A stretch of 64,000 nt of DNA from an uncultured bacterium (lineage in GTDB: Bacteria > Verrucomicrobiota > Kiritimatiellia > RFP12 > UBA1067), in assembly GCA_902800055.1 (NCBI GenBank), contig CADCCW010000008.1:1-64000 (forward strand), in the 5' to 3' direction. A model generated the notes under the pieces. The model did no database searches. It had not been told where the DNA came from and was given only the letters and a program-made list of their open reading frames with translations. The translations under genes and the position numbers were made by a program. Of the stretch, positions 14,229-22,129 are shown in pieces; position 1 is the first letter of the stretch; each line of letters opens with the position of its first letter.

Positions 14229-15907
14229 AGATGAAAGCGGAAATGCGGCTGCTGGCCGCGGCGGTATGCCTCGCGGCTGGCGCGCGGACGGCGCTCGCGT
14301 ACGTCCCGGAGCCGCAGCCGGCGAAGAGCGACGTCGAGATAACCGCAATCTACTATCCCGGCACCGAGCAGATGTCGGAATGGGACATAATCGCCGCGAC
14401 CTGCCCCGAGCGAAAGCCGCTCCTCGGCTGGTTCGACGAAGGCAACCCCGAGGCAATCGACTGGCAGATCAAATGGGCGGTCGAGCACGGCATCACCAGC
14501 TTCTGCGTCGACTGGTACTGGAACAAGGGCTACCGCCGCCTCGAGCACTGGCTCAAGGGATACTACCGCGCGAGATACCGCAAGTACCTGAAGTGGTTCA
14601 TGATGTACGCGAACCACAACCAGCCCGGCTCCCACTCGACCGAGGACCAGGTCGCCGTCACCGAGTACTGGATCGAAAACTACTTCAAGACGCCTGAATA
14701 CTACACCATCGACGGCAAGCCCGCGGTCTGCATCTGGGACGCCGAGAAGCTCGACCGCGACTTCATCGACGAAGCCGCGGCCAAGGGCGAGAAGCTGAAG
14801 CCCGGCGAAGGCATCAAGCGCGCGTTCGCCATCAGCGAGCGGATGGTCCGCGAAGCCGGGCTCCCCGGCATCTGCTGGATCGACATGTGGCGCACGAAGA
14901 AGTTCGACCCCGCCTACGCAAAGCGCCGCGTCGAGCAAGGCTACCGCGCCGCCATCCACTACGGCATCGAGCACTACTCGCCTTCGCTCTCGCCCGAGGC
15001 GATGAAGCCGGGCGAGACGCCCAACCGGTTCAGCTACGACGCCGTCGTCGCCACCGCGCCGAAGATCTGGGACGAGCTCTCGCGGCAGGACGTCCTGCCC
15101 TTCTGGGTCGTCATCCCGACCGGTTGGGACGACCGTCCGCGCTCCTTCACCAACTCGCGCGTCATCACCGACCGCACGCCAGAGAAGTTCGCCGAGATCT
15201 GCCGCCAGGCGAAGGCGTTCTGCGACAAGTACGGGCGGAAGCACGCCATCGTGATGCCGATCAGCGAATGGCAGGAGGGAAGCTACATCGAGCCGAACGA
15301 GGAATACGGCTTCGGCATGTACGACGCAATCCGCGACGCCTTCTGCGAGAAGCCGGCCGGCGGCTGGCCGAAGAACCTGCGGCCAGCGGACGTCGGCATG
15401 GGCCCCTACGACTACCCGCCGTCGGTTGCCGTCTCGCCGACGCAGCGCTGGGACTTCACGGACTCGGTCGAGGGATGGTACCGCCAGCCCTACGGTGGCG
15501 GCGAGCTGGAGGCGAAGGACGGCTGCCTCAATTTCTGGGTCAACTTTCCGCGGCGGAACTACAACATCCGCCAGCGCGTCGCCCCGTTCAATGCGGCGAA
15601 ATATTCGACCTTCCGCGTGCGCATGCGCATTACGCCGAACACCAAGGCGGGCATTGGCGACGTGAAGGACCCGGACCTGCGGCTAAAGTGGGGAACGGCA
15701 GAGCATCCAATCATCGGCCCCGGGCTCAGGATCGACGAAAAGCGCTGCGTCGCACGCCTCCCGATTCAGGCCGACGGCGAGTTCCACGAGTACGCGGTCG
15801 ACCTCAAGTCCAACCCGGACTGGAACGGCATAGTCGACGAACTCTGGTTCGAGGCCTGCCCCATCATGCACGCACGCGTCGCCGTCGACTGGATGCGCTT
15901 CGAGTAG
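14225..15907 (+). CDS. Secreted GH99-like (WbsX-type) glycan-active protein
   Basis: About 560 residues. A signal peptide (RLLAAAVCLAAGARTALA) is followed by the WbsX/GH99-like fold: AIYYPGTEQMSEWDI, WFDEGNPEAIDWQIKWA, ITSFCVDWYW, and later PISEWQEGSYIEPNEEYGFG with two glutamates in the position of family acid residues. Related proteins are glycoside-hydrolase-like or act in O-polysaccharide biosynthesis; here export argues for a hydrolase on external glycan. The last 150 residues form a beta-sandwich-like module, possibly carbohydrate-binding. Start: GTG 14225 fits AAAGGA best, although ATG at 14219 and 14231 are in frame. Confidence 0.78.
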   Translation: MKMKAEMRLLAAAVCLAAGARTALAYVPEPQPAKSDVEITAIYYPGTEQMSEWDIIAATCPERKPLLGWFDEGNPEAIDWQIKWAVEHGITSFCVDWYWNKGYRRLEHWLKGYYRARYRKYLKWFMMYANHNQPGSHSTEDQVAVTEYWIENYFKTPEYYTIDGKPAVCIWDAEKLDRDFIDEAAAKGEKLKPGEGIKRAFAISERMVREAGLPGICWIDMWRTKKFDPAYAKRRVEQGYRAAIHYGIEHYSPSLSPEAMKPGETPNRFSYDAVVATAPKIWDELSRQDVLPFWVVIPTGWDDRPRSFTNSRVITDRTPEKFAEICRQAKAFCDKYGRKHAIVMPISEWQEGSYIEPNEEYGFGMYDAIRDAFCEKPAGGWPKNLRPADVGMGPYDYPPSVAVSPTQRWDFTDSVEGWYRQPYGGGELEAKDGCLNFWVNFPRRNYNIRQRVAPFNAAKYSTFRVRMRITPNTKAGIGDVKDPDLRLKWGTAEHPIIGPGLRIDEKRCVARLPIQADGEFHEYAVDLKSNPDWNGIVDELWFEACPIMHARVAVDWMRFE

Positions 15908-15920
15908 ACTGCCTGATTAG

Positions 15921-15949
15921 CCGCAAAGGACGCAAAGCTTCCTTTGCGG
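15921..15949. terminator. Intrinsic-type hairpin, bidirectional
   Basis: CCGCAAAGGA (15921-15930) and TCCTTTGCGG (15940-15949) form a perfect 10-bp stem around a 9-nt loop, 14 nt after the GH99-like stop and beyond the convergent cassette. The loop again contains GCAAAG, as in dispersed palindromic elements. Confidence 0.55.
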
Positions 15950-15986
15950 ACTTCGCGAACTTTGCGCGAGATAAGACTGCCGCGGG

Positions 15987-16106
15987 TTACCGGATGTAGT
16001 AGACCGTGCCGCGGGTGCGCGAGGCGTAGCAGCCGATGTCGAGGCGGCTGCCGGAGAGTCGCTCGTAGCCGCGCAGCTCGTGGCTTGGGCTCGTGACTCT
16101 CGTCAC
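15987..16106 (-). CDS. 39-residue ORF coupled to the Tle1-like lipase
   Basis: GTG at 16106 overlaps the lipase stop as GTGA, the same arrangement that joins the lipase to its upstream gene. Of 39 sense codons all but three (AGA, CCA, CGA) end in G or C, as in real genes here. The product begins VTRVTSPSHELRGYERL and ends GTVYYIR, with one cysteine and no membrane segment or signal peptide. I recognise no family. Either it is a true small gene of the cassette or the lipase has lost a C-terminal tail by frameshift; a TAA just upstream in this frame and the GTGA junction favour the first reading. Confidence 0.5.
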   Translation of the reverse strand: MTRVTSPSHELRGYERLSGSRLDIGCYASRTRGTVYYIR

Positions 16107-16873
16107 ATGCCCTTACAGCGAAAATGGAGACGAAGGCCGGGAAGAACGCGACGGACACGGTCGAACGCTCCCCAGAGGTTCGAGGCGAGCGAATGCGGGT
16201 CGTGGAGGACCACCGCGGAGGCATCGAGGCGCTGGGTAATGTCAGCGCCGCGCCGGAGGCGCAGACCCGCCCGCTTCGCCCCAGCTGCGACCCACGCGAG
16301 CGCAAGGTCGGCCATCAGGTGGTTGTCGTCGTAGAGTCCGCCGACGTCGCTGTGGCTGCCGGGGAAGAGCGCCTCGGCGACCCGACCCTTCCCGCCCTTG
16401 AGCGGCACATAGCCGAAGAACCGCCGCGTCTCGTCCCTCGCCACGGCGTGGCGGGCGCTCGCAACGTTGGACGGGCATTCCTCGGCGACGTCGAGCCCGA
16501 TCGTCGAGTCGACGGTGTCCCAGAGCCCCAGGTAGGCGACAGCCACCCCAAGCTTGTCGAGCCAAGCGGCGAAGTGCCGCGCAAGGAGCGCGCCGCGGGA
16601 GAAACCAAAGAGGTACACGTGCGTCGCCACGCCATCCGGCGGCAGCGACTCGTAGTTCGCCTCGAACCAGCGGCGCGCATCGCGGAAGATAGCCCGCCAG
16701 TCGGAGCCGGCGATCTTGCCGCGGAGATAGGCGCCGAAGCGCGTGCCGGGACCTGGCTCGAGGTGGAGACGCTGCCGTACGTCGTCGGCGCAAAGGTCGT
16801 GGAGACGGGTCACGTTAGTGGCCCTGCCAGCCACTCCCTGTCCCGTCCCCTCGAAGAAAAGGCAGAGGTTCAC
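16103..16873 (-). CDS. Tle1-like phospholipase/DUF2235 alpha-beta hydrolase
   Basis: A 256-residue hydrolase with the signatures of the T6SS Tle1-like catalytic domain: N-terminal LFFEGTGQG, nucleophile S92 in YLFGFSRGA, D119 in GLWDTVDS, and H174 in FPGSHSDVGGLY. Tle1 enzymes cleave phospholipid acyl esters and many are antibacterial effectors, but stand-alone DUF2235 proteins of unknown role are common. No T6SS structural gene, VgrG or PAAR is in the window and there is no signal peptide. It starts with GTG overlapping the upstream stop (GTGA). Its neighbours on both sides are unknowns, either of which could be a partner or immunity protein (inference). Confidence 0.85.
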   Translation of the reverse strand: MNLCLFFEGTGQGVAGRATNVTRLHDLCADDVRQRLHLEPGPGTRFGAYLRGKIAGSDWRAIFRDARRWFEANYESLPPDGVATHVYLFGFSRGALLARHFAAWLDKLGVAVAYLGLWDTVDSTIGLDVAEECPSNVASARHAVARDETRRFFGYVPLKGGKGRVAEALFPGSHSDVGGLYDDNHLMADLALAWVAAGAKRAGLRLRRGADITQRLDASAVVLHDPHSLASNLWGAFDRVRRVLPGLRLHFRCKGM

Positions 16874-17439
16874 GCCCTTAGTACGAGCGTGAGGGAGCCG
16901 ACGGCCTTGCCGGTAAGCGGACGGACGAGCGGGACGCTCACGGTACGCTCTTCGCCCTCGGCGGGCAGATCGACGACGTCCAGCACCCCCTGCGCGATCA
17001 CCGCTGGGACGTCCTTCTCGCCAATCATCGCCGCCAGCGCGTCAATTGGCGACGAGGCGATGTCCGCATAGCCGACCATCGCCTTCTCCATGAAGTCAGC
17101 CCCCATCTTGAGCGCGTACTTGGCCGTGAGGCGGATGAACCGCCGCACCTTCTGGACGCTCACCGGCTCAGTGATCGAGACGGCAAGGCCGCAGCGCCCC
17201 TCGACCTCCTCGCGGAACACGACGCGCTTCGTCCACGGTTCGGCGGTGAAGTCGCACACGCCCTTCTTGAAGACGAACTCCCTGGCGCCAGACTTCTTCG
17301 CGACGCCGGCCCGCGGCCAGACCAGGTCGACCTGCCCGATGTTGCGGCTCCGCAGGAGCGCCTTCTCGGGGATGCCCTTGACCTCAGCCCTAACCAGCAG
17401 GAACTCGATGTTCGCCTTCGTCTTCTTTGTCGTCGCCAT
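16870..17439 (-). CDS. Unknown 189-residue protein upstream of the lipase
   Basis: No family recognised. The first two thirds look beta-rich (NIEFLLVRAEVKGIPEKALL, KSGAREFVFKKGVCDFTAEP, GRCGLAVSITEPVSVQ), followed by a helical stretch (about 95-145) and a last beta segment RTVSVPLVRPLTGKAVGSLTLVL. A small membrane-associating or lipid-binding beta domain such as C2 would fit, without clear motif support. No signal peptide or membrane segment. The Lys/Thr-rich N-terminus MATTKKTKAN is probably disordered. GGAAGGG precedes the ATG. It shares one transcript and a GTGA overlap with the Tle1-like lipase. Confidence 0.75.
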   Translation of the reverse strand: MATTKKTKANIEFLLVRAEVKGIPEKALLRSRNIGQVDLVWPRAGVAKKSGAREFVFKKGVCDFTAEPWTKRVVFREEVEGRCGLAVSITEPVSVQKVRRFIRLTAKYALKMGADFMEKAMVGYADIASSPIDALAAMIGEKDVPAVIAQGVLDVVDLPAEGEERTVSVPLVRPLTGKAVGSLTLVLRA

Positions 17440-17471
17440 AATTACCCTTCCCTTCCAATTTTCTGCCGCAT

Positions 17472-17477
17472 ATTATA
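17472..17477 (-). promoter_or_regulatory. -10 box of the lipase cassette
   Basis: TATAAT on the minus strand, in the context TTGTATAATATG, about 32 nt before the ATG at 17439. The leader carries a normal Shine-Dalgarno. Confidence 0.6.
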
Positions 17478-17589
17478 CAAAAGAGTCCGGCCTTTTGACC
17501 CCCTCTTGAAAATCTCTCTACGCAAACGATACTGCATTTTTCGGTGTGTATGATACCATATTCAAACAACAGCGGTCAAGCGCTGAAGT

Positions 17590-17608
17590 GTTTGAGGGTT
17601 TGAGTTTG
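17590..17608. repeat. Octamer repeat, copy downstream of the phosphodiesterase
   Basis: GTTTGAGG followed by GTTTGAGT and TTG, 11 bp past the glycerophosphodiesterase stop. The same octamer recurs upstream of that gene. Confidence 0.6.
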
Positions 17609-17619
17609 CACGGCGTGGC

Positions 17620-18468
17620 TTAGGGGCGGGACTCTTCCAGCAGCTGGCTGGGGCGGTTGGAGGTGACGGTGTCGGCGCCGCGCTCGATTGCGAGCAGCGC
17701 CGACTTGGCGTCGTCCACGGTCCAGACGTTGACGTAGTACCCGGCCCGATGGAAGGCGGCGATGTAGTCCGCGGTGACGACTGCCGGGGCGAACTGGAGC
17801 GCGACGCCGGTCGCCTTCGAGCGCCGGACGATCTCCAGCGCCTCCTCGACCGGCCGCGGCGGGTCCTTCCGCCCCCAGCCGCGACGGCAGGTGACGCCCA
17901 TCCACGCCTGGAAGTCAGGCATCGCCGCGCGGAGCGCCACGATGGTCTCCAACCGCGCCGAGGCGAAGACGAGGTTGCGCGGCGTCGCGTTGGTCTGCGA
18001 CTCGACGAGGCGCTTGATGGCGGGGACGATCTCCGGTCCGGCCTTGACGTCCACCTCAACGAGCCTGCCGTCGCGCGCGAGGGCGAGTATGTCCTCCAGC
18101 AGGCACGGCCGCTCGTTCGCCCACTTCTTCCCCTTCCAGCTGCCGACGTCGAGGTCCTTCACCTCATCCCAGGTGCAGTCGGCGCAGCGCTTGTCGATGC
18201 CGGCGATGCGCTTCAGCGTCGGGTCATGGAAGCTGAAGACGCGCCCGTCGCGGGTGAGGTAGACGTCGCACTCGAAGCCGAAGCCGCGCTCGACCGCGCG
18301 GCGGTAGGCGCTCGGCGTGTTCTCGGGCGCGTCTTCGCTCATGCCGCGGTGGGCGAGGAGGTTTTCGTGGGTAAGGCCGACCGCAGCGGAAAGCGACGCG
18401 GCGGCGAAGGTGGCCGACGCCATCAGCACGGCGGAAACGGCGAACAACGCTATGGTACGCATGCGCAT
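17620..18468 (-). CDS. Secreted glycerophosphodiester phosphodiesterase
   Basis: 282 residues from the ATG at 18468. Signal peptide MRMRTIALFAVSAVLMASAT and beyond, then a GDPD TIM barrel: LLAHRGMSEDAPENT (catalytic HRG), FECDVYLTRDGRVFSFHD (metal-binding E and D, general-base H), later ECD-like LVEVDVKAG and the C-terminal GYYVNVWTVDD...GADTVTSNRP. It hydrolyses glycerophosphodiesters to sn-glycerol 3-phosphate and an alcohol, probably in the periplasm. A longer frame from 18534 would start inside the octamer repeat and is unlikely. It follows the helicase gene by 52 nt and both its flanks carry GTTTGAGG repeats. Confidence 0.92.
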   Translation of the reverse strand: MRMRTIALFAVSAVLMASATFAAASLSAAVGLTHENLLAHRGMSEDAPENTPSAYRRAVERGFGFECDVYLTRDGRVFSFHDPTLKRIAGIDKRCADCTWDEVKDLDVGSWKGKKWANERPCLLEDILALARDGRLVEVDVKAGPEIVPAIKRLVESQTNATPRNLVFASARLETIVALRAAMPDFQAWMGVTCRRGWGRKDPPRPVEEALEIVRRSKATGVALQFAPAVVTADYIAAFHRAGYYVNVWTVDDAKSALLAIERGADTVTSNRPSQLLEESRP

Positions 18469-18478
18469 GGGGTTAAGT

Positions 18479-18501
18479 GTTTGAGGGTTTGAGGGTTTGG
18501 G
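18479..18501. repeat. Octamer repeat, copy upstream of the phosphodiesterase
   Basis: GTTTGAGG, GTTTGAGG, then GTTTGGGC, in the spacer between the helicase stop and the phosphodiesterase start. Confidence 0.6.
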
Positions 18502-18520
18502 CCTTGGAGAATGACAGGAG

Positions 18521-20518
18521 TTACCAGCGGTCACGGCGGTGGCCGTAGCTGCCGCGGTCGTAGGCTGGCAGCGGGGCGCTGTAGCGGCGGTATTCGACGA
18601 GGTCGCGGGGGATCTCCTTGATGAACACCGACTCGTCCACCGGGAACATGCCGCCGTCGGCGGTGTGGCGGATCGTCGGGGAGAAGAGGTGGAGCTCGTC
18701 CTTCGCCCGGGTGACGACCACGTAGAAGAGCCGCCGCTCCTCGTCGGCGCGGGACTCCTCCTCGGCCTTGGCGGACGGGAACAGCCCCGCCGAGAGCCAC
18801 GGCACGATCACCACCGGCCACTCCATCCCCTTCGCCTGGTGGATGGTGGAAAGCGTCATCTTGTCGGCGTCGGAATCGTTGCGCCGGTCGTCGAGGTTGG
18901 TGAGGAGCGCGACGTCCTGCAGAAAGCCCTCGAGCCGCGCGCGTCCGCCGTCGCCGTCGCCGCCGGCGATCTGGCCGGCAAGCTCGGCGAGGTCCTCGAG
19001 CCGGTCGTCGGCCTCGCGGTCCTCGTACTCGCGGTGCAGATGGTCTTCGTAGAAGAGGTCGCAGAAGTCCTCGACGATCTCGCCAACCTGGTCCTCCGCG
19101 AGATGGTCGTAGGCAGCCTCGAAGCACTTGGAAAGCACCGGCCAGAGCGGCTTCGCCTTGGCGCCGAGGAGCGCGCCGAGCGCGTCGCGGTCCTCGCGGC
19201 GCGAGCCGTCGAACCGCCGCGAGAGCCGCTCCCACATCTTGGCGGCGCCCTTCTCGCCGACGCCGGGGAGGAGCGTCACGAAGCGCAGGAAGGAGAGCTC
19301 GTCGCCGGGGTCGACGACGAGCCGCAGGTAGGCGAGAACGTCCTTGACGTGGATCTGCTCGAAGACGCCGACGCCGGAGGTGATGCGGAACGGCAGGCCG
19401 GCGCGGGCGAGCGACATCTGGATGTCGATGGAGTGGAAGTGGCTGCGGTAGAGGACGGCGATGTCGCCGTAGCGGTAGCCAAGGCCGCGGAGCCTGACGG
19501 CGAGCTGCACGATCTCCAGCGCCTGGGCGTGGGAGTCGTAGACGCGGCAGACCTGGGGAATGGAGCCGCCGCCGCGACGCGCCCGGAGGCGCTTCTCGAA
19601 CTGCCGCGGCGCGTCCTTCATCACCACGTTGGCGACGTCGAGGATGCTCGGCACCGAGCGGTAGTTCTCCTCGAGCTTGACGATGCGGCAGCCCTCCCAG
19701 CGCCGCGGGAAGTCGAGGATGTTCTCGATGCGCGCGCCGCGCCAGGTGTAGATGCACTGGAAGTCGTCGCCGACGGCGAGGATGTTGCGGTGCTTCGCGG
19801 CGAGGATGTCGGTGAACTCGGCCTGGAGGCCGTTGGTGTCCTGGTACTCGTCGACGAGGACGTGGAGGAAGTGCTCCTGCAGCATCTCCCGCACGCCGTC
19901 GCACTTCTTGAGCAGCTTAAGCCCGTTCACCATGAGGTCGTCGAAGTCCATCGACCCGAGCTCCTGCTTGCGCGCGGTGTACCTCTCGGCCAGCGCCTCG
20001 ATCGCCTCGGGGTCGACGCCGGTCGTCTTGGTGAGCCAGCGCGAGGCGGCCATGGCGACGGAAATCCCCTCGTTCGCCGCCTCGGAGATGATCTTCGCCA
20101 CCACCTCCTTCTTCGCGAAGTCCTTGGGGTTGGGGACATCGGCCTTGATGATGTCGCCAATGAGCTTCTTCTGGTCGTCCTCGTCGAGGATCTTGAAGTC
20201 CGGCCGCCAGCCGAGCGGACCGCCGTAGCGTCTCAGGAGCCGGGCGCAGACGGAGTGGAAGGTTCCGCTCCAGATCGAGCGCACGGCGTCGCCGACCAGC
20301 GCCTCGGCGCGCTCGCGCATCTCGCGCGCGGCGCGGTTGGTAAAGGTGAGGAGGAGGATCCGCGACGGGTCGACGCCGCGCTCTATGAGGTAGGCGACGC
20401 GGTGGACGAGGGTGCGGGTCTTGCCGGTGCCGGCGGCGGCGAGCACCAGCAGGGGACCGTCCCCCGCCGTCGCCGCCTCCAGCTGCTCGGGATTGAGGAG
20501 CCTGGAGAAGTCAGTCAT
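18521..20518 (-). CDS. UvrD/PcrA-type superfamily 1 DNA helicase
   Basis: 665 residues from the ATG at 20518, whose ATGA overlaps the upstream oxidoreductase stop. SF1A motifs in order: Q-motif LNPEQLEAA, I AAAGTGKT (27-34), Ia LLLTFTNRAAREM, II LVDEYQDTN, III AVGDDFQCIYTWRGA, IV YRSHFHS, V MTLSTIHQAKGMEWPVV, VI ERRLFYVVVTRAKDEL. A 3'-5' helicase for DNA repair or replication restart. It is shorter than UvrD/PcrA (about 720 residues) and lacks the usual long C-terminal tail; subtype is not resolved. Its coupling to a glycan-active oxidoreductase looks accidental. Confidence 0.92.
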   Translation of the reverse strand: MTDFSRLLNPEQLEAATAGDGPLLVLAAAGTGKTRTLVHRVAYLIERGVDPSRILLLTFTNRAAREMRERAEALVGDAVRSIWSGTFHSVCARLLRRYGGPLGWRPDFKILDEDDQKKLIGDIIKADVPNPKDFAKKEVVAKIISEAANEGISVAMAASRWLTKTTGVDPEAIEALAERYTARKQELGSMDFDDLMVNGLKLLKKCDGVREMLQEHFLHVLVDEYQDTNGLQAEFTDILAAKHRNILAVGDDFQCIYTWRGARIENILDFPRRWEGCRIVKLEENYRSVPSILDVANVVMKDAPRQFEKRLRARRGGGSIPQVCRVYDSHAQALEIVQLAVRLRGLGYRYGDIAVLYRSHFHSIDIQMSLARAGLPFRITSGVGVFEQIHVKDVLAYLRLVVDPGDELSFLRFVTLLPGVGEKGAAKMWERLSRRFDGSRREDRDALGALLGAKAKPLWPVLSKCFEAAYDHLAEDQVGEIVEDFCDLFYEDHLHREYEDREADDRLEDLAELAGQIAGGDGDGGRARLEGFLQDVALLTNLDDRRNDSDADKMTLSTIHQAKGMEWPVVIVPWLSAGLFPSAKAEEESRADEERRLFYVVVTRAKDELHLFSPTIRHTADGGMFPVDESVFIKEIPRDLVEYRRYSAPLPAYDRGSYGHRRDRW

Positions 20519-21972
20519 CAGACCGACAGCTGCGAGGAGTCGCTCTTGATCTCGCTGTCGGACTTGAAGCCCATCCGCGCGAGGCCGACCGGCGTGATCT
20601 CCACCGGGCGCGCGTCCTTCCAGGCGCCGCGGGTGAAGTCGGGGACGTCCTGCGAGGACGAGCGGCTGCGCACGGACTTCTCGGAGAGTTCGCAGATTGA
20701 GCACCAAGTGGCGAGGTCGTAGACGTTCATGTCCGGCGGCAGGCCGTTCTGCAGGCAGTACGCCAGGCGCAGGATCATCAGGAAGTCCATGCCGCCGTGG
20801 CCGCCGACGATCTTGGCGAAGTCGCCGGCCTCCTTCCAGAGCGGGTGCATGTGCTCCTTGCGGAGCGCCTCGGCCTCGGCGTCGGTGAACCACTCGTGGG
20901 CGCCGGCGCCGGGCTTCTTGGAGAACGCAACCTGGTAGGGGTAGTCCTTGAGGATGCCGCGCGTCCCGGAGACGAGGTTGATGCGCGAGTAAGGCCGCGG
21001 CGACGAGACGTCGTGCTGGATCATGATCGACTTGCCCTTCACGGTCTTGACGAGGGTCGTGTTCATGTCGCCCATCTGCGGCTTGAGGCCGGCCTTCCAG
21101 GTGCCGGGGAACATGATGCCGGCGTAGTCGCGGAAGCCGACGGCCTGGCTCTCGAGCGAGACGAGGTAGTCGAGCCGGTCGCCGCGGTTGACGTCGAAGT
21201 ACCAGCACACCGGGCCGAGGCCGTGGGTGGGGTACTGGTTGCCCTTGTGGACGTTGTTCCACTTGAGCCGCCAGTAGTCCATGTAGCCGCTTACGCCGTA
21301 GCCGACCTTGGTGACGTTCGGATCCTGATAACAGCACTCGCGCAGGTCGTGGATGTAGGCGCACTCGGCGTGCTTGAGCTCGCCAAAGAGCCCCTTGCGC
21401 GCCATGTTGAGCGTGAGCATCTCGATCTCGCCGTAGCAGCAGTTCTCGAGCTGGATGCAGTGGCGGCGGGTGCGCTCGCTCGTCTCCACGAGCTGCCAGC
21501 ACTCCTCGACTGTGAAGGCGCTCGGCACCTCGGTCGCGACGTGCTTGCCGTGCTCCATCGCGTAGAGCGCGATCGGCACGTGCAGCTGCCAAGGCGTGGC
21601 GCTGTAGACGAGGTCGATCTCGTCGTCCTCGCAGAGGCGCTTGTAGCCGTCCTCGCCGCTGAAGGTCTTGGGCGCGGGGCGGTGGCCGTTGTCGCGGAGC
21701 CACTGCTGCTGCTGCTCGACGCGCTCCGGGTGCTTGTCGCAGAGCGCAATTACCTCGACGCCCGGGATCATCGCAAGGATGTGCACCGCGCCGGGTCCGC
21801 GCATGCCAAGGCCGATGACGCCGACCCTGAGCTTCTCGATCGGCTTGTCGGCCCAGCCCATCATCGACCCGCCCGGCGTAAGCCGGAAGCCGTTGCTCAT
21901 GCAGCCCGCCGCCGCGGCGGTGATGCCCATCCAGGCCGTTCCCTTGAGAAAGTCCCTGCGCGTCTTGTCCAT
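20518..21972 (-). CDS. Gfo/Idh/MocA oxidoreductase, GH109-like, Tat-exported
   Basis: 484 residues. A twin-arginine signal (DKTRRDFLKGTAWMG) leads to a possible lipobox-like AAAGC. A Rossmann domain follows with VGVIGLGMRGPG, CDKHPERV and ATEVPSAFTVEECW. WRLKWNNVHKGNQYPTHGLGP (in part) matches the region that distinguishes GH109 alpha-N-acetylgalactosaminidases, which use NAD+ in a redox-assisted hydrolysis. Export plus this motif suggests removal of GalNAc from mucin-type or other host glycans, but many Gfo/Idh proteins of this type are uncharacterised. AAAGGAGA precedes the ATG at 21972. Confidence 0.85.
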   Translation of the reverse strand: MDKTRRDFLKGTAWMGITAAAAGCMSNGFRLTPGGSMMGWADKPIEKLRVGVIGLGMRGPGAVHILAMIPGVEVIALCDKHPERVEQQQQWLRDNGHRPAPKTFSGEDGYKRLCEDDEIDLVYSATPWQLHVPIALYAMEHGKHVATEVPSAFTVEECWQLVETSERTRRHCIQLENCCYGEIEMLTLNMARKGLFGELKHAECAYIHDLRECCYQDPNVTKVGYGVSGYMDYWRLKWNNVHKGNQYPTHGLGPVCWYFDVNRGDRLDYLVSLESQAVGFRDYAGIMFPGTWKAGLKPQMGDMNTTLVKTVKGKSIMIQHDVSSPRPYSRINLVSGTRGILKDYPYQVAFSKKPGAGAHEWFTDAEAEALRKEHMHPLWKEAGDFAKIVGGHGGMDFLMILRLAYCLQNGLPPDMNVYDLATWCSICELSEKSVRSRSSSQDVPDFTRGAWKDARPVEITPVGLARMGFKSDSEIKSDSSQLSV

Positions 21973-22002
21973 GTCAGTCGTCTCCTTTCGATTGATGGTG
22001 AT

Positions 22003-22032
22003 AGTATAACACTTTTGGATTGGGTTTGTAAA
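22003..22032 (-). promoter_or_regulatory. Promoter of the GH109-like gene
   Basis: On the minus strand TTTACA (22032-22027), 18-nt spacer, TATACT (22008-22003), then a leader with AAAGGAGA. Confidence 0.6.
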
Positions 22033-22129
22033 GCGTGTGCTTAGCCAGAGTGAACGCAATTTTAGATTCTGTTTAGTTGGTCAAAGGTAGAGGTTGGATA
22101 ATGTGTCGCGGGGACAGTCCCCAACGACA

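Noticed and set aside
16103-16873. Calling the lipase a T6SS effector
   Set aside because: The catalytic domain fits, but no T6SS gene, VgrG, PAAR or adaptor is in the window, so only the enzyme family is stated.
18539-20722. 727-codon ORF on the plus strand, opposite the helicase
   Set aside because: It is antisense to a helicase with all SF1 motifs and its translation is low complexity, as expected for the reverse strand of GC-rich coding DNA.
18521-21703. 1060-codon frame joining the helicase with sequence upstream
   Set aside because: The extra N-terminal 400 codons are the wrong frame of the GH109-like gene; the helicase starts at 20518 with an ATGA overlap.
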